Of a DNA stretch of 8,804 nt, positions 6,634 to 8,804 are shown in pieces. Below the pieces are notes generated by a model, which saw only the letters and a list, made by a program, of their open reading frames with translations, was not told the origin of the DNA and made no database searches. The stretch is from ZC4RG36 sp964652205 (GTDB lineage: Bacteria > Chloroflexota > Anaerolineae > Aggregatilineales > Phototrophicaceae): the NCBI GenBank assembly GCA_964652205.1, contig CAZZAO010000173.1, positions 1 to 8,804 of the forward strand, written 5' to 3'. The position numbers and the translations under genes were made by a program. Each line of letters begins with the position of its first letter. Position 1 is the stretch's first letter.

Positions 6634-8802
6634 ATGAAATATCTCGATCCCATCAGCAAATGGCTCGGCCTCGCGCCGACCGTCAACCCCCAGGTGCAGG
6701 CCATGCGCGAGGCGCTCGATGCCGGGCGTCAGGCCAAGCTGGGCGAGGATTATGACTCGTCGCTGGCGGCGCTGACGCGCGGGCTGGACGCGGCACGGAC
6801 GCTCGGTGACCCGGCGGCGGTCGCGGTGATCGCGCTGCATCAGGCCGAAATCCTCATCCGCCTCGAACGTTGGGACGACGCCGATCAACTGCTGACGGGC
6901 ATTCTGCGAACGGCGCGCGGCGGCGACCAGCCGGTACAGGTCGCCTACACGCTGGCGGTTTATGGCACGCTGGCGCAGGCTCAGGATAACTGGGTTGCCG
7001 CTCGCAACTACTATGAGCAGTCGCTCAACGCCGCGCGGCAGGCCCATTCGTCAGGCGCGGAAGGGCGCGCGCTCGGCCATCTGGCCGACACCTACCTGCA
7101 TGATGGCAACGCCTCGTATGCCATCCACCTGCTCCGCGACGCGCTGCCGCTGCTCAACGACAGCGGCGACATCGAACTGAGCAGCTATTTCGTCGGCCTG
7201 CTCGGCGAGGCGCTGCTCGAAAGCGGGCAGGAAGTCGAAGGCCGTCACCTGCTCGACCGGGCGCTGCAACTGGCGGAACATATCCATTACCGCTATTTCG
7301 AGCGGCACTGGTCGCTGATCCTCGGCAATCGCGCCTATTTCGAGGGGCGCTACGATGAAGCCCACAGGCTCTACCAGCGCACGCTGGAGCTGTTCCGCGA
7401 CGGCGACCGTTCTGCCGAGTACGTCGAGGCGTTGAGCCAGATGAGCCGGACGGCGCTGAGTGTGCGCGACTTCCCGCAGGCGCTGGAACTGGCCGGAAAA
7501 GCCGTCGAAATCTCCGACGACAAGAGCGCCGAAACGCAGGCCGCCGCGCAGAGCAGCATGGGCATGGCTTACCGCGCCACCAGCCGCAGCGCTGAGGCCA
7601 TCCCCTACCTCGAACGGGCGGTCACGCTCTACGAAGCGCTCAACAATCCCCGCCTCGACAGCGTCAGACTGGAGACGCTGCGCAACCTCGCGGCGGCGCA
7701 CTCCGACATCGGCGATCAGGACGCGCAGGCGATTTATGCGAAGGCGATAGCCTACGCCGAGAAGATGCGCGCCGATCTGGCGCTGGCGCAGCTTCGACGC
7801 GACATGGGGCTGATGTACGTCATGCGCGGCAACCTGCCCGAAGCGATTCAGTCGTGGACGGCAGCGCTGGTCATTTACGAGGACAAGCGGCTGCACGCGC
7901 AAACCGCGCGGCTGTACACTGATATGGCCGGTGTCCGGCGGACGATGGGGCAAACAACGCGCTCGTTCAAGGACTATGAGAAGGCGCTGATGGCGCTCAA
8001 TCTGATCGACAGCGGCGATCTTGAGACGCGCGGGCTGGTGCTGTCGAACGCGGCCAACGCTTACGCCGATCAGGGCGACGTCGAGTCTGCCGACGCCTTC
8101 TTTAACGAGACGATCACGATTGCCGAGAAGCTCAACGACCGCGTCGGCGAAGCGACACGGCGCGGCAATTATGGCTGGTTCCTGATTACGGTCGGGCGTC
8201 CACGCCGCGCGATTGCCACGCTCGAACAGGCGCTCCGCACCAGCCAGTCACTCGGCGCGAGTTTGCAGGTCGCGGTACAGTCGGACAACCTCGGACTGGC
8301 CTATGACTCCATCGCCGATTACCCGCTGGCGATTGGCTATCATCGACAGGCGTTCGACCTGATTCGCACCCTGGGCGATGCTCACTGGACGGCGATGATC
8401 GGCGCGAATCTGGCGACGACGCAGCTTGCGCTCGGCCAGACGACCGACGCGCAGATTTTGCTCGACGACGCGCTTGGCTACGGGCGCGGCAACAACGACG
8501 CCGAGGTGTTCGTGCGCGCGGCTATCGGTCTGGCGCGGCTGGCGCTGCTGCGCGGCCAACCGGCCTCGGTCGATGAGCTGCTGACCGAGGCGCTGACCTC
8601 GGCGCGCCGGTCAGATGTGCGCCGTCTGATCGCGGAAGTGCTGGCGATGCGGAGCGAGCAGCAGGCCGCCCTCGGTCAGCAGACGCAAGCCGCCACAAGC
8701 TGGGCCGAAGCGCTGCGGCTGTTCAACATTCTGCGGATGCCACAGGGTAAGCAGCAGCCCGCGTGGCTGGCGAGCGCAGCCAGCGTGAGTGACGAAAAAT
8801 AA
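6634..8802 (+). CDS. Tetratricopeptide-repeat (TPR) protein of unknown function, 722 aa
   Basis: The protein is almost wholly helical TPR units of about 40 residues, and I count about 17. Clear ones contain GRALGHLADTYLHDGNASYA, QSSMGMAYRATSRSAEAIPY, LSNAANAYADQGDVESADAF, SDNLGLAYDSIADYPLAIGY and ANLATTQLALGQTTDAQILL, showing the usual small-residue, Tyr/Gly and Ala/Pro positions. The longer-than-34 spacing is that of TPR_12-type repeats found in signalling and SARP/MalT-like proteins. There is no signal peptide, membrane segment, kinase, ATPase or DNA-binding domain, so it probably acts as a cytoplasmic binding scaffold. The start is uncertain: ATG 6634 is preferred, a GTG directly before it (6631) is equally placed, and the upstream GAG is a weak ribosome-binding site. 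The stop lies 2 bases from the window end, so any downstream partner is out of view. Confidence 0.88.
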   Translation: MKYLDPISKWLGLAPTVNPQVQAMREALDAGRQAKLGEDYDSSLAALTRGLDAARTLGDPAAVAVIALHQAEILIRLERWDDADQLLTGILRTARGGDQPVQVAYTLAVYGTLAQAQDNWVAARNYYEQSLNAARQAHSSGAEGRALGHLADTYLHDGNASYAIHLLRDALPLLNDSGDIELSSYFVGLLGEALLESGQEVEGRHLLDRALQLAEHIHYRYFERHWSLILGNRAYFEGRYDEAHRLYQRTLELFRDGDRSAEYVEALSQMSRTALSVRDFPQALELAGKAVEISDDKSAETQAAAQSSMGMAYRATSRSAEAIPYLERAVTLYEALNNPRLDSVRLETLRNLAAAHSDIGDQDAQAIYAKAIAYAEKMRADLALAQLRRDMGLMYVMRGNLPEAIQSWTAALVIYEDKRLHAQTARLYTDMAGVRRTMGQTTRSFKDYEKALMALNLIDSGDLETRGLVLSNAANAYADQGDVESADAFFNETITIAEKLNDRVGEATRRGNYGWFLITVGRPRRAIATLEQALRTSQSLGASLQVAVQSDNLGLAYDSIADYPLAIGYHRQAFDLIRTLGDAHWTAMIGANLATTQLALGQTTDAQILLDDALGYGRGNNDAEVFVRAAIGLARLALLRGQPASVDELLTEALTSARRSDVRRLIAEVLAMRSEQQAALGQQTQAATSWAEALRLFNILRMPQGKQQPAWLASAASVSDEK

Positions 8803-8804
8803 GC

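Noticed and set aside
7051..7953. 300-codon open frame on the minus strand opposite the TPR gene
   Set aside because: The plus frame shows regular TPR units through the whole interval. The minus frame has no family resemblance.

Overview
The window (8,804 bases) looks like a bacterial chromosome segment with high G+C in its large genes. It carries two housekeeping enzymes (UvrA and a glutamate dehydrogenase), one long tetratricopeptide-repeat protein and two small mobile or accessory modules. The long all-TPR protein, the IS200-like transposase of the short YYH...W type and the very common bacterial cccctctcc/ggagagggg repeat style would fit a Chloroflexota (Anaerolineae-like) genome. That assignment is a guess from general resemblance; no rRNA or marker alignment was possible.

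Layout. 1-190: a non-coding, repeat-like stretch bounded by G/C-rich inverted ends. 239-737 (minus strand): a hicB-hicA type II toxin-antitoxin pair that overlaps by 17 bases and is visibly less G+C-rich than its neighbours. 738-952: a divergent intergenic region with a sigma70-type promoter and, directly after its -10 box, a 13/14 match to the Gram-positive LexA (SOS) box. 953-3931: uvrA, complete, followed by a strong intrinsic terminator. 3991-4765: a module made of one Y1 (HUH) IS200-like transposase gene on the minus strand, with hairpin repeats on both sides, a 73-base tandem repeat on the left, and one exact 27-base repeat at both outer edges. 5132-6409: a hexameric-type Glu/Leu/Phe/Val dehydrogenase, most likely glutamate dehydrogenase, with its own promoter and terminator. 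6634-8802: a protein of about 722 residues made almost entirely of about 17 TPR units.

How the parts work together. The genes look like separate transcription units. uvrA and gdh each have their own promoter and terminator, and the repeat-transposase module sits between them without interrupting either. UvrA is the damage-recognition ATPase of nucleotide excision repair. The SOS-box match suggests LexA control, which would agree with uvrA regulation in other bacteria. The dehydrogenase links 2-oxoglutarate and ammonia to glutamate. The TPR protein has no catalytic or DNA-binding domain and is best read as a scaffold of unknown partner.

I found no wholly new multi-gene system. The most interesting items are the transposase with its REP-like hairpin repeats (a possible REP/RAYT-type unit) and the SOS-box match at uvrA.
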